From contig PCXA01000013.1 of the NCBI GenBank assembly GCA_002796325.1, positions 1-64,000 of the forward strand: a stretch of 64,000 nucleotides of DNA. The letters are read 5' to 3'. The stretch comes from Deltaproteobacteria bacterium CG11_big_fil_rev_8_21_14_0_20_47_16 (GTDB lineage Bacteria > UBA10199 > GCA-002796325 > 1-14-0-20-47-16). Shown here piece by piece: positions 1-8,267 of this stretch; position 1 is the stretch's first letter; every line of letters starts with the position of its first letter. The notes beneath the pieces were generated by a model. The model ran no database searches, had not been told where the DNA came from, and saw only the letters and a program-made list of their open reading frames with translations. A program made the position numbers and the translations under genes.

Positions 1-659
1 AATTTTTCAATTGTGGAATCCGCACGCGGACCTTCATCGCGATCCACCATCTTGGTGGAACCATCGGCTTGCACAGCCGCCACCGAAATGATTTCATCTT
101 TGAACCATCCCTTTTCCTGTGCGGTAATGGCTTTTTGATGAGAGCTCAGAGCAAACGCATCTTGCTGCTCGCGTGTAATTTTATATTTGCGCGCCAGATT
201 CTCAGCCGTGATACCCATGCCGATGTACGCAGCTGCTTCGGGTTCCATTAATTTGGGATTGAGCGATGGATTAAATCCACCCATGGGCACATGGCTCATG
301 GATTCAATGCCAGCGGCCACAAAGCAGTCACCGCTGCCGGCCTTAATGGCATGCACCGCCATGTTGATGGTTTCAAGTGACGATCCGCAGAAGCGGTTAA
401 CCGTTGCAGCACCCGTTGAAAACGGAACGCCGGCGAGTAAGCCAATATTGCGCGCCACATTCAGGCCTTGTTCGCCTTCGGGCATCGCACAACCGACCAG
501 CAGGTCTTCCACATCAGCCCACTTGACCTGCGGCACACGTTCTAACGCCGCCTTCACAATCGCGGCCCCCAAATCATCAATGCGTGTGTGAATGAACTGA
601 CCCTTGCCCGCGCGACCCATAGGGCTGCGCACTGCCGATACGATTACGACGTCTGTCAT
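1..659 (-). CDS. Acetyl-CoA acetyltransferase (thiolase), N-terminal part
   Basis: The reading frame is open from an ATG at 659 to the window edge, so about 219 N-terminal residues are visible and the 3' part is missing. The start MTDVVIVSAVRSPMGR and the segment NRFCGSSLE, whose Cys is the acyl-accepting nucleophile, are typical of thiolase II family enzymes. These condense two acetyl-CoA or cleave 3-ketoacyl-CoA. The conserved GGFNPS and AENLARKY stretches also fit. A purine-rich ribosome site (AGGGAG) lies just upstream of the ATG. Whether it works in beta-oxidation (FadA-like) or in acetoacetyl-CoA synthesis cannot be decided from the N-terminus. The methylmalonyl-CoA pathway elsewhere in the window would fit fatty acid or branched-chain degradation. 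Confidence 0.93.
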   Translation of the reverse strand, partial: MTDVVIVSAVRSPMGRAGKGQFIHTRIDDLGAAIVKAALERVPQVKWADVEDLLVGCAMPEGEQGLNVARNIGLLAGVPFSTGAATVNRFCGSSLETINMAVHAIKAGSGDCFVAAGIESMSHVPMGGFNPSLNPKLMEPEAAAYIGMGITAENLARKYKITREQQDAFALSSHQKAITAQEKGWFKDEIISVAAVQADGSTKMVDRDEGPRADSTIEK

Positions 660-687
660 TGGAATCTCCCTGTTTTTGATGAGAATG

Positions 688-1105
688 TGCTCTTTGAATC
701 ACTGCAGGTCTGTAAGCCGAATTCTGTAATGTGCTACTTGCGCAACACATCCACAATCATTCCTCTGGGATGGCGATTACTCGCCACCTCAAGCAGCCTA
801 CCCGTAATTGTTCGGTATGTGAATTCAGCATACCGAGTCGCGCGAACAGCGCTCAATCAATTACTTATTTGGCCTTGCTCCCCGTAGAGTTTACCTGGCC
901 ATGCCTGTCACCAGACATGCGGTGGGCTCTTACCCCACCATTTCACCCTTACCCGGTTGCCCAGGCGGTATATTTCTGTGGCACTATTCGTCACCGTTTG
1001 CACGGTGCCTGGACGTTATCCAGTACGGCGTTCTGTGGAGTTCGGACTTTCCTCGATCCCGCGAACGGGACCGCGATTGTGCGACCTGCAGTGGTTCAAA
1101 GAGCA
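688..1105 (-). ncRNA. rnpB: RNase P RNA (M1 RNA)
   Basis: Read on the minus strand, the region carries the universal RNase P signature GAGGAAAGTCCGAACTCCAC near its 5' end and ends with GGCTTACAGAC, the usual 3' portion. This RNA is the catalytic subunit that trims tRNA 5' leaders. The two ends (1083-1105 and 688-710) are complementary over 23 positions with one mismatch, forming an unusually long P1 helix. Open frames drawn across this stretch are not genes. End positions are inferred from the P1 helix and the promoter, so they may be off by a few bases. Confidence 0.95.
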
Positions 1106-1114
1106 CTATGGATC

Positions 1115-1143
1115 TATATTATCGGGGTACGGAGAGATGACAA
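1115..1143 (-). promoter_or_regulatory. Probable sigma-70 promoter of rnpB
   Basis: On the minus strand TTGTCA (1143-1138) is followed after about 16-17 bases by an AT-rich TAATATA block (1121-1115). This places a start near 1105, exactly where the RNase P RNA P1 helix begins. The match to consensus is moderate and the call rests largely on position. Confidence 0.5.
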
Positions 1144-1162
1144 GGAATATTCTGTATGTGGC

Positions 1163-1957
1163 TTAAACCTTCTGCAGGACACTTAAAACCTGATCCATGT
1201 AATACGAAAATGGGTTATAAGTTGCCCAGACTTGCTCATTAAGCCACGACTTCATATTGGCCCATGACTGAGCAGCAGCTTCTTCGTCATAGAAAGGCGA
1301 ATGCTCAAAAGGCATTGGTGGCAAATCTCCCAGCATAAACATGTATTCAACACCCTTCACAATATCGACTTTCAAATTGCGATTACCCATCGCCGCTTCA
1401 GCAATCCAAGCTTTACTCTCGGTAACAGGGACAGTTTGCACTCCCTCTTCACCAAAAACAAGATACGTTGGGCTGGAAACCAACTGAATATTTGTCGCAT
1501 GTATTTTCTTTTGCGTGATACTTTCTGGAAATTCTGCATGTGGATTTGCACCTGCAATGGCACGCAGCGCATCTGAATGCTTGAGCTTGGGAAACCAGCC
1601 GCCCTCTTCTTTGAGTTGATTGGTTATACGGCCATCACGAAACAGTAAGAGATAATTTGCACCAACGCCAATACCAAGCCCCATAATGGATTGGCAGCCC
1701 TGCGATTGGAACTCTCCTACAGCGCGATCAACTTTTTCAAGCTGAGCAGCCCAGTCTAAACTAGCGGCAACCTCATCTGGGCTACCGGTAGCTGGGAAGA
1801 AATCCCAAAAACTAGGAAACGGACGCTTCTCATCAAAGATATCAATATGCGTTACAGAATAACCGTCTTGGCGCAGATTATCTTCATAGCCTTTCCAGCT
1901 CTTGCTATTACCCGCCAATGAATCAATGCTCACCACACACTTTTTAATTGTTACCAT
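1163..1957 (-). CDS. Dienelactone-hydrolase-like alpha/beta hydrolase, apparently without catalytic nucleophile
   Basis: A 264-residue protein with the overall order of the dienelactone hydrolase (DLH) family: strand-rich N-terminus, nucleophile-elbow region around residues 90-100, then a PTYLVFGEEGVQTVP segment matching the strand that normally carries the catalytic Asp. The elbow reads GLGIGVGAN, with Ile where DLH enzymes have Cys or Ser (GxCxGG). The C-terminal region that usually supplies His reads GVEYMFM, with no His. It is probably cytoplasmic, as no signal peptide is seen. The start has an AGGAGAG ribosome site. The fold assignment is by pattern only, and a binding or pseudoenzyme role is inference. 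Confidence 0.6.
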   Translation of the reverse strand: MVTIKKCVVSIDSLAGNSKSWKGYEDNLRQDGYSVTHIDIFDEKRPFPSFWDFFPATGSPDEVAASLDWAAQLEKVDRAVGEFQSQGCQSIMGLGIGVGANYLLLFRDGRITNQLKEEGGWFPKLKHSDALRAIAGANPHAEFPESITQKKIHATNIQLVSSPTYLVFGEEGVQTVPVTESKAWIAEAAMGNRNLKVDIVKGVEYMFMLGDLPPMPFEHSPFYDEEAAAQSWANMKSWLNEQVWATYNPFSYYMDQVLSVLQKV

Positions 1958-2033
1958 TTTACTCTCCTAATATTCATTTAACATGCGTAATATCTATCGA
2001 CACATTTTATAAAAAGTTGCTCGAATTTAGGCA

Positions 2034-2064
2034 GCTATATTGTGAAATTAAAGTGACATAACAA
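2034..2064 (-). promoter_or_regulatory. Possible sigma-70 promoter of the DLH-like gene
   Basis: On the minus strand TTGTTA (2064-2059) is followed by an AATATAGC block (2041-2034) at 17-19 bp spacing, directly after the end of the RNase H gene. It would give the downstream DLH-like gene its own transcript with a leader of about 70 bases. Confidence 0.4.
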
Positions 2065-2066
2065 GG

Positions 2067-2471
2067 TTAAATATGCGCATCAATCGCTTGATTGACCAGC
2101 AAATCAGCGTCACTATTGAATTCTCGGCGGATGTGCGTAAAATTGATGACATCGAATTTAGCAACCAGCACTTTGGCCTCTTGGTATAGCTCCTTCATGC
2201 CCGGGTTCTTCACTTTATATTCGCCCTTCATTTGCTTCACAATCAACTCAGAATCCATGCAAACTTCAAGCTCCCGCACGTCGTTATCGATTGCCGCTTG
2301 CAGACCCAAAAGCAGTGCCCGATATTCGGCCTGATTGTTGGTCATCTCACCTAAATAAGCGGAAATGGCTTCCAACTCTGTGCCATCGGGCGCACGCAAA
2401 ATCGCCCCCGCCCCTGCAGGGCCGGGATTGCCACGCGCACCACCATCGGTAAAAAGTTGATGCGGCTTCAT
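2067..2471 (-). CDS. Ribonuclease HI family protein
   Basis: A 134-residue protein that should cleave RNA in RNA-DNA hybrids. The first acidic metal ligand sits in FTDGGARGNPG near residue 9, the Glu in NNQAEYRAL near residue 49 and the next Asp in CMDSELIV near residue 73. The C-terminal motif FNSDADLLVNQAID supplies the last Asp, as in the short Rv2228c/YpdQ-type RNases H. It begins one base after the preceding helical ORF ends, so the two are probably co-translated. Classical E. coli rnhA is longer with a basic protrusion, so I leave the symbol empty. Confidence 0.88.
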   Translation of the reverse strand: MKPHQLFTDGGARGNPGPAGAGAILRAPDGTELEAISAYLGEMTNNQAEYRALLLGLQAAIDNDVRELEVCMDSELIVKQMKGEYKVKNPGMKELYQEAKVLVAKFDVINFTHIRREFNSDADLLVNQAIDAHI

Positions 2472-2765
2472 CTATTCGTTGAAATCGAAGGCCTTAATGA
2501 GCGCCTTTTCTTCGGTAACGGAAAGTACAGATAAAAGCTGCTTTGACTTGCGACTTAAATGTGGATTTTTGGCAAGCGCGCCGGCTTCATCTTCGGCCAA
2601 TGCCAACTGTTGCAATTGCACAGACATTTCACGGAAGAGTGCCTTCACTTCATTAACTGTCATACTTCCATCCAACTGTTCTTTCACACTCTCAAATGCT
2701 TCGTTCTCAGCCAAAAAGGCCAACAACTCGGCAGCTGCGCGCTTGGGCATCGTTTTCAAATCCAT
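2472..2765 (-). CDS. Small helical hypothetical protein
   Basis: A 97-residue, acidic, all-helix-looking protein with no signal peptide, membrane segment or known motif. It lies directly between the zinc-ribbon/coiled-coil gene and the RNase H gene on the same strand, abutting the latter. This suggests one transcript and a link to nucleic-acid metabolism. The function is not recognised. Confidence 0.75.
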   Translation of the reverse strand: MDLKTMPKRAAAELLAFLAENEAFESVKEQLDGSMTVNEVKALFREMSVQLQQLALAEDEAGALAKNPHLSRKSKQLLSVLSVTEEKALIKAFDFNE

Positions 2766-2830
2766 AAGTCACCTCTCAGAATTAAAGTTTCACGTATTAT
2801 AATGAAGTTGCGGAGGAGCACCAACCAAAA

Positions 2831-3562
2831 TCAGGCTGGCTCGGCTGTTTTTTCCACCGGACATAACACGCGGTGACAGCTTGGGCATTGGCAGACGGTA
2901 TTTGCTCGCTGAATTTCAATATGCAGTTGGGGCGTAATCTTCATTCGACACCCACCGCAAATTCCAGCTTCCACATGAGCCAGTGCATCAACATATCGGC
3001 TACGCACCTTGCGGTATACCGCCATAATTTGAGGTGCTACATGGGCCTCTGCCGCCTTCAACTCTGCTTCACATGCCTGACGTTCGGCTTCCCATTGGGC
3101 CGCCTCTGCTGTCAGCTTGGCAACGCTCTCGGCAACTTGTGATTCCTTATCGGCGAGATCTGTAGAAAGTTGCGTTAATTTTTGCGTGGCCGCGTCAATG
3201 AGCTCCATTAATTGAAGATCACGGTCATCCTTTTCCCTATTGGATTTCTTGATTTCCGAGATTTCCTTGAGTGCGGCTTGGTATTCTTTGTTGGTTTTAA
3301 TGGAGTAAAGCTTGGATTCAAAGGTTTTGAGGTGCTCTGTGGCGTCCGCCACAACAGCTTCAATATCACGCTTTTCTTTTTCGTTGGCTTCCTTCTCGGC
3401 GGTCAAGGCCACCATTTCATCTTTGACGATATTAACTTCAGAGAGAATTTCAGCCTTTTGATTAGGGACTGCATCAATCTTTTCGATAAGCTTGTGGAGG
3501 CGAAGGTCAAGTTCCTGCAATACACTTAGATGAACCAATTGGGATTTGACGTCGATAGCCAT
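2831..3562 (-). CDS. Coiled-coil protein with C4 zinc ribbon (DUF164/CT398 family)
   Basis: A 243-residue protein: residues about 10-180 form a long coiled coil rich in Glu, Lys and Ala. The C-terminus carries a four-Cys zinc ribbon, CGGCRMKI followed about 20 residues later by CPSCHRVLCP. This is the organisation of the bacterial C4-type zinc-ribbon family (DUF164), thought to bind nucleic acids or protein partners. I start at the ATG at 3562, where a GGAG lies 12 bases upstream. A TTG at 3586 would add eight residues but has no ribosome site. It leads a likely three-gene unit with the helical protein and RNase H. Confidence 0.8.
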   Translation of the reverse strand: MAIDVKSQLVHLSVLQELDLRLHKLIEKIDAVPNQKAEILSEVNIVKDEMVALTAEKEANEKEKRDIEAVVADATEHLKTFESKLYSIKTNKEYQAALKEISEIKKSNREKDDRDLQLMELIDAATQKLTQLSTDLADKESQVAESVAKLTAEAAQWEAERQACEAELKAAEAHVAPQIMAVYRKVRSRYVDALAHVEAGICGGCRMKITPQLHIEIQRANTVCQCPSCHRVLCPVEKTAEPA

Positions 3563-3622
3563 ATTGTCAACACGCTCCATACTCAAGTAGGAGCGACGTC
3601 TTAGAAACTCAACTCCCCATTG

Positions 3623-4330
3623 TCAATTATTATCCTTCAAGAGTTTATGCAGTTCGTTCAAAGCGCTGCCATATCGCTCTCCGAGCGCCACAGCGTCTGT
3701 CAGTTCGGGCTCGTTTTGTATGGTCACAAAGGGCAACTCAATATCTCTCACCCGAAGACGGCCCAAAGGTTTGCTGTCGGTCAGCTCCAACCAATCAATC
3801 TCTTTAGCAAAGCGAACCATGTCTGCTTCGGGAACCTTGTGCGCCAGTACCGAATGCTTCAATTTCTCTTGATAGCGCGCTTCATTGCGACGGCAAGCCT
3901 CTTCGTAGGATGTATAAATGAACACCACTACTGAATTATTCAAAATTTCATTAGAAAGTCGGGATAATGCGTGCCGATAGCCGCCATCTTGTTTTCCACG
4001 CGCAAACTCAATGAAGATTGTACCATCTTGAGGCTGTTTTGGATGCTCGACATTAAAACGTGCCAAACAAAAGTCCAGCAGCGTGTAGTCGGTAATGGTA
4101 TAGTCATGCCCATTGCTGATTGAATATCGCCGTTTATGCCCCGACCTCTCCCAAATATCATCTTCAACAAACTTTTCCCAAAGCCACAAAAAATCATCGA
4201 GCTCGTAAATCTTCCCCACGTGATAGGCGTCCTTGCGTTCGAATTCAGATCGCCTTTTAAGGAAATCAATAAACTCCGACTTACCGCTAGCAGGACGACC
4301 CAACAGGATGATGTTTTTAAAAGTAGTCAC
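3623..4330 (-). CDS. P-loop NTPase of unknown role
   Basis: A 235-residue soluble protein with a clear Walker A motif LLGRPASGKSEF close to the N-terminus, followed by a mixed alpha/beta sequence and VVVFIYTSYEEACRRNEARY, reminiscent of small-molecule or nucleotide kinases. The substrate is not recognised. I choose the GTG at 4330 because AGGAG lies five bases upstream; the longer GTG at 4357 lacks a ribosome site. It stands alone between the zinc-ribbon gene and the divergent carotenoid gene. Confidence 0.7.
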   Translation of the reverse strand: MTTFKNIILLGRPASGKSEFIDFLKRRSEFERKDAYHVGKIYELDDFLWLWEKFVEDDIWERSGHKRRYSISNGHDYTITDYTLLDFCLARFNVEHPKQPQDGTIFIEFARGKQDGGYRHALSRLSNEILNNSVVVFIYTSYEEACRRNEARYQEKLKHSVLAHKVPEADMVRFAKEIDWLELTDSKPLGRLRVRDIELPFVTIQNEPELTDAVALGERYGSALNELHKLLKDNN

Positions 4331-4444
4331 ACTGTCTCCTATATCGTGTGGAGGCACTTAAACGGAGAGAGCAAAGTTTGTACACAAAAATCCTGTCTGA
4401 TCTCGAATTGACAATTTATACAATTCAACCGATATACACACGTC

Positions 4445-5131
4445 ATGAATGCCATTTTTACTATGTTGTTGCTGCGCCCCTATGTCTTTGGATTTCTCAT
4501 TGCCTTTCTATTTTTAGCCAGTCGCCTCTGGGGTTGGCGGCGCACGCTCCTTTGGCTGATCTTAGGCTACGCCATTTCCTGGGGTAGTGAAGCTTTAAGT
4601 ATCCGTACCGGCTTTCCGTATGGCTGGTATTTTTACAAATATGAAAATCTCACACGCGATATTTTGGTGGCGGGTGTCCCCTTCTGGGACTCCCTCTCTT
4701 ACACCTTCTTAATCTTCTCAGGTTACACGGCCACACAATACGCGTTTCCAAATCTGGCATTTCGCTGGCACGCACTCATCGGCGCCACCGCTACTATGTT
4801 ACTCGATATCATGATTGACCCTGTTTCCAACCTCGGCGACCGCTGGTTTTTAGGAAGCATCTATTACTACCCCAGCGGTGGTGCCCACTTTGGCGTGCCA
4901 ATTAGTAATTATCTCGGATGGTTCTTTGTCGCATGGATCGTCATATTGGCAGCAGCACCCACTTCTTCAAAGATCAAAAACCTGAACTGGTTCTATCCTG
5001 CATTTTATCTGGCAATTGGCATTTTTAATTCAGCTATCGCACTTTGGATCGGTGCGTTTAATATTGTGGCCGCAAACAGTGCAATACTCGCAGTCTGCAC
5101 ACTGCTCTTTTTAAGGAGAGGTCTTAAATGA
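4445..5131 (+). CDS. CruF-like carotenoid biosynthesis membrane protein (DUF422)
   Basis: A 228-residue integral membrane protein with about six or seven hydrophobic segments. The family-typical stretches SWGSEALSIRTGFPYGWY, VPFWDSLSYTFL and the DP...GDRWFLGSIYYYP region identify the Caroten_synth/DUF422 family. It includes the carotenoid 1,2-hydratase CruF and bisanhydrobacterioruberin hydratase, which add water to acyclic carotenoid ends. No other carotenoid gene is visible here, so the substrate is open. The stop overlaps the next gene by four bases (ATGA), implying translational coupling. Confidence 0.85.
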   Translation: MNAIFTMLLLRPYVFGFLIAFLFLASRLWGWRRTLLWLILGYAISWGSEALSIRTGFPYGWYFYKYENLTRDILVAGVPFWDSLSYTFLIFSGYTATQYAFPNLAFRWHALIGATATMLLDIMIDPVSNLGDRWFLGSIYYYPSGGAHFGVPISNYLGWFFVAWIVILAAAPTSSKIKNLNWFYPAFYLAIGIFNSAIALWIGAFNIVAANSAILAVCTLLFLRRGLK

Positions 5132-5664
5132 AACTATTACTTTCAGCATTGGTAGTTATTTTCACGTCACATACTGCATCCGCAGAAGTTTCTAAGTATA
5201 CTTCAAAATATACACGACTTACGAAATGCCAAGCCATTAACACAGGTGAAGAGGATGGCCAAAACGATAGCTATCTGGAAAAATGTGAAGGTTTAAATGG
5301 ATATAATGTCTATATCGAATCCGGAGACACGCGTAGCTGGCTAGTACTCAAGAACAACACAACTGAAATTGACTTGCAAGGCACAGGCGAAGGAGACGTT
5401 TACTTCCCAATTGTTGGTGGTGACAAGCTAGAGTGGCGCTATCGCACACTGAACGGCAGAGAAGAATTGGTCGCACTCATTTTGCGTATTGCAGGAAATG
5501 AACGCGAGGCCTACGAAAAGGGTATCAGCAAATCAACATCCTTTCTTTATGTGTTTCGCATTCATGGTGATAAATATTGCTTGCTGGATAAAGCCAAGAC
5601 AAATGACTTAGCCCATAGATTCTCCGACAATCCGAATCTAAAGTGCAAAGCCTATTACAAATGA
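5128..5664 (+). CDS. Secreted hypothetical protein
   Basis: A 178-residue protein with a clean signal peptide (MKLLLSALVVIFTSHTASA, cleavage after ASA) and four or five Cys residues in the mature part, probably disulfide-bonded in the periplasm. It overlaps the carotenoid gene by ATGA, so the pair is one transcript. No family is recognised. Confidence 0.75.
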   Translation: MKLLLSALVVIFTSHTASAEVSKYTSKYTRLTKCQAINTGEEDGQNDSYLEKCEGLNGYNVYIESGDTRSWLVLKNNTTEIDLQGTGEGDVYFPIVGGDKLEWRYRTLNGREELVALILRIAGNEREAYEKGISKSTSFLYVFRIHGDKYCLLDKAKTNDLAHRFSDNPNLKCKAYYK

Positions 5665-5667
5665 AAT

Positions 5668-7158
5668 TTATGGACGAAATTCCTTATGTTCTGTCCCATC
5701 AAACGATAAGATCTTAGATGTTCCTGATAGCACGGTTTGAATATTCACAGGCCGTTTCCAAATGCGGTACACTTGTCTAAGAACCTCTCGCGCACGATCC
5801 ATCTGGATTTCCACGCCCTCAAATTGGTGTTCCAACAGCAGCTCCCCACGATTACTAAAGTTGGCATCCACCACCGAAATGACAGGATGACCAAAGTTGG
5901 TGAGTTGCTGTAATAATTGTTGTTTAATCTTTGCAAAGGCCCGATCTGCCACTTCATATTGCTCATTAGTTAGGTTGTATGAATAGACAAACAACTTCTG
6001 CTCCTTACAAAACTCTGGCGTTAGGTACTCATCAATGAACATCACGTCATTATACAGCTTGCGTACTTCATAAATCTTCTTTCGCCCTAAACCCAACTCA
6101 CGATCCCACTTGGCCTTCTCCACCATATTGGTGCACTCCGTATATTCCTTACCAAAGCGGCCCTTATTCCAACGATCCTCAATATCACGGAACAACTCAA
6201 TACCGATTTTATATGGGTTCAATTTTTGCGGTCCCATCGCCATTGTACCTGAGTGATGATCCGCATAGTCAATCAACTCATTATCTCGAAGAGCGCGCGT
6301 GGTCATAATTTTACTGTGCCAATATGATGCCCACCCCTCATTCATAATCTTGGTCTGCGCTTGCGGTGCAAAGTAATAAGCCTCTTCCCGAACAATATCC
6401 AGAATGTCACGTTCCCACCCTTCAAGCGGCGCGTATTCTAGCAAAAAACCCATCACGTCCCGCTCTGGATTTTGGGGATGCTTATGTCCATGCACCATTT
6501 CTTGTCGGAGCTTTTCCTGCTCTGCAGCAATAAACTCCGGTGGATTCACATATTTATCCATGTATGGCTGAGATGTTGGCAACTTTTGCACTGTTGGAAC
6601 AATTTCATCACCATGCTCATTAACTAGTATTTCACGCGGACGGTTACGCGTAATTGCTGGCGCATGATAATCAATCAGCGTATCAATTGAAATACAGGCA
6701 TCTAAAAAATCTTCCACACGCTCAATGCCATAGCGATCAATATAGCGCTGAACACGCGTTTTATGATTCGCCATTTCATCCATCATTTTTCGATTGGTAT
6801 GAGAAAAGAAGTAGTTATTCTTAAAGAAATCACAGTGACCGTACACATGCGCCATCACCAATTTTTGATCAACAAAGTGATTACTATGTAGCAAATAAGC
6901 ATAACAAGGATCGTTATTGATCACCATTTCATAAATCTTGGACAACCCATATTCGTAGCTCTTGGAAAGGTGTTCGTACTCCATTCCAAATCGCCAGTGA
7001 CGATATCGATTAGGGAATCCACCGTAGGCTGCTACTTCATTAATCTGCTTCCAGTCCAAGACTTCAAAAATAGTCTCAAAGAAATCCAAACCATACTCGC
7101 GTGCATAGCCCTCAATTTCTTCCTGGAGCGCTGCAAGCTCTGGCGTTAAATTGGCCAT
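5668..7158 (-). CDS. SpoVR family protein (YcgB-like)
   Basis: A 496-residue cytoplasmic protein with hallmark SpoVR segments, including MAHVYGHCDFFKNN, NEGWASYWHSKIM and MAMGPQKLNPYKIGIELF. The family is linked to sporulation cortex formation in Bacillus and to stress and nutrient responses elsewhere; its biochemical activity is unknown. It is the last gene of the prkA-yeaH-spoVR unit, its start overlapping the stop of the yeaH-like gene. The full length and intact motifs suggest function. Confidence 0.94.
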   Translation of the reverse strand: MANLTPELAALQEEIEGYAREYGLDFFETIFEVLDWKQINEVAAYGGFPNRYRHWRFGMEYEHLSKSYEYGLSKIYEMVINNDPCYAYLLHSNHFVDQKLVMAHVYGHCDFFKNNYFFSHTNRKMMDEMANHKTRVQRYIDRYGIERVEDFLDACISIDTLIDYHAPAITRNRPREILVNEHGDEIVPTVQKLPTSQPYMDKYVNPPEFIAAEQEKLRQEMVHGHKHPQNPERDVMGFLLEYAPLEGWERDILDIVREEAYYFAPQAQTKIMNEGWASYWHSKIMTTRALRDNELIDYADHHSGTMAMGPQKLNPYKIGIELFRDIEDRWNKGRFGKEYTECTNMVEKAKWDRELGLGRKKIYEVRKLYNDVMFIDEYLTPEFCKEQKLFVYSYNLTNEQYEVADRAFAKIKQQLLQQLTNFGHPVISVVDANFSNRGELLLEHQFEGVEIQMDRAREVLRQVYRIWKRPVNIQTVLSGTSKILSFDGTEHKEFRP

Positions 7159-8258
7159 TATTTTCCCTTCCCCAGAAAATCTTTGATCGAACTGGGAATT
7201 GCGTCTTTATTGGGGATACGCGACGTAATCAGCTGTTCATCGTCCTTTAACTTTTCATTCAGATCCTTCAAAAACTGACCACTTCCATACTCACTTTCCA
7301 CCTGCCCATAGCAAAACACATTACTCGCCGGCAGAATTTCGTTTTTGAGCAGTGTCAGACATTCTTCGGTGTCATTTGCTGACCAGTTATCGCCGTCAGA
7401 AAAATGAAACGGGTAAATATTCCAATCCGCCGGATTATACTTCTCATGGATCATCTGCACACACATCTTATATGCAGAGCTAATAATGGTCCCACCACTT
7501 TCCCGCGTATGAAAAAAAGTCTCTCGATCCACTTCACGCGCGACTGCATCATGGATAATGTAGCGCATTTCGATACTACTGTATTGTGATCGCAACCAGG
7601 TATCGATCCAAAATGCTTCGAGTCGAACAATTTCCTTTTGCTCGTTACCCATGGAGCCCGACACATCCATCATATAGATAATGACCGCTTTACACTCTTG
7701 CTTAGGCTGTTGTTTCCACATGCGATAGCGTCGATCTTCACGCACCGGAATAATAATGGGATTTTTGGGGTCATATGTACCAGATGCAATTTGGCGACGT
7801 AGTGCCTGACGATATGTACGCTTAAAGTGACGCAATGACTCTGGGCCCGCCATACCAATGCCGGTGTACTTGGGGCGCTCCGTCGACAACTCATTCTCAC
7901 CCTTGGGCTGAATTTTGGGAAGCTCCAACGTTTCACCCAAGATCTGGGCCAGCTCCTCAAACGACAACTCTACTTCCATCATGTGCTGACCTTCGGCATC
8001 CCCTGCCTTGGCGCCCGCGCCACCTTCTTGCCCCACTCCCTCACCCGCTTCGCCTTCACCTTGGCCAACACCATTCTTTTGATTATCACCAAAGATAAAG
8101 CGCGGAATTTCAATTTGGGGAATCGGAATACTCACCAAATCTTTACCCTTCTTACCGATCAATTCAGTTTTAGTAATAAATTTCTGCAGGTCTTTCTTGA
8201 TTCGTCCTCGGACGATCTCTTTGAAACGACTCAAATCCTGTTCAATTTTCAGGATCAT
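7158..8258 (-). CDS. YeaH/YhbH family VWA-domain protein (DUF444)
   Basis: A 366-residue protein of the DUF444 family. The N-terminal third includes a Gly/Glu-rich linker (about residues 60-90). A von Willebrand A domain follows with the metal-site motif DVSGSMG at about residues 198-204. The family is always found with PrkA kinase and SpoVR and is thought to work with the kinase as an AAA+/VWA-like pair. It sits nine bases after the prkA stop and overlaps spoVR. Confidence 0.93.
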   Translation of the reverse strand: MILKIEQDLSRFKEIVRGRIKKDLQKFITKTELIGKKGKDLVSIPIPQIEIPRFIFGDNQKNGVGQGEGEAGEGVGQEGGAGAKAGDAEGQHMMEVELSFEELAQILGETLELPKIQPKGENELSTERPKYTGIGMAGPESLRHFKRTYRQALRRQIASGTYDPKNPIIIPVREDRRYRMWKQQPKQECKAVIIYMMDVSGSMGNEQKEIVRLEAFWIDTWLRSQYSSIEMRYIIHDAVAREVDRETFFHTRESGGTIISSAYKMCVQMIHEKYNPADWNIYPFHFSDGDNWSANDTEECLTLLKNEILPASNVFCYGQVESEYGSGQFLKDLNEKLKDDEQLITSRIPNKDAIPSSIKDFLGKGK

Positions 8259-8267
8259 AGGACTCCA

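Noticed and set aside
731-1186. Plus-strand open frames over RNase P RNA
   Set aside because: The RNase P signature and end pairing explain the region.
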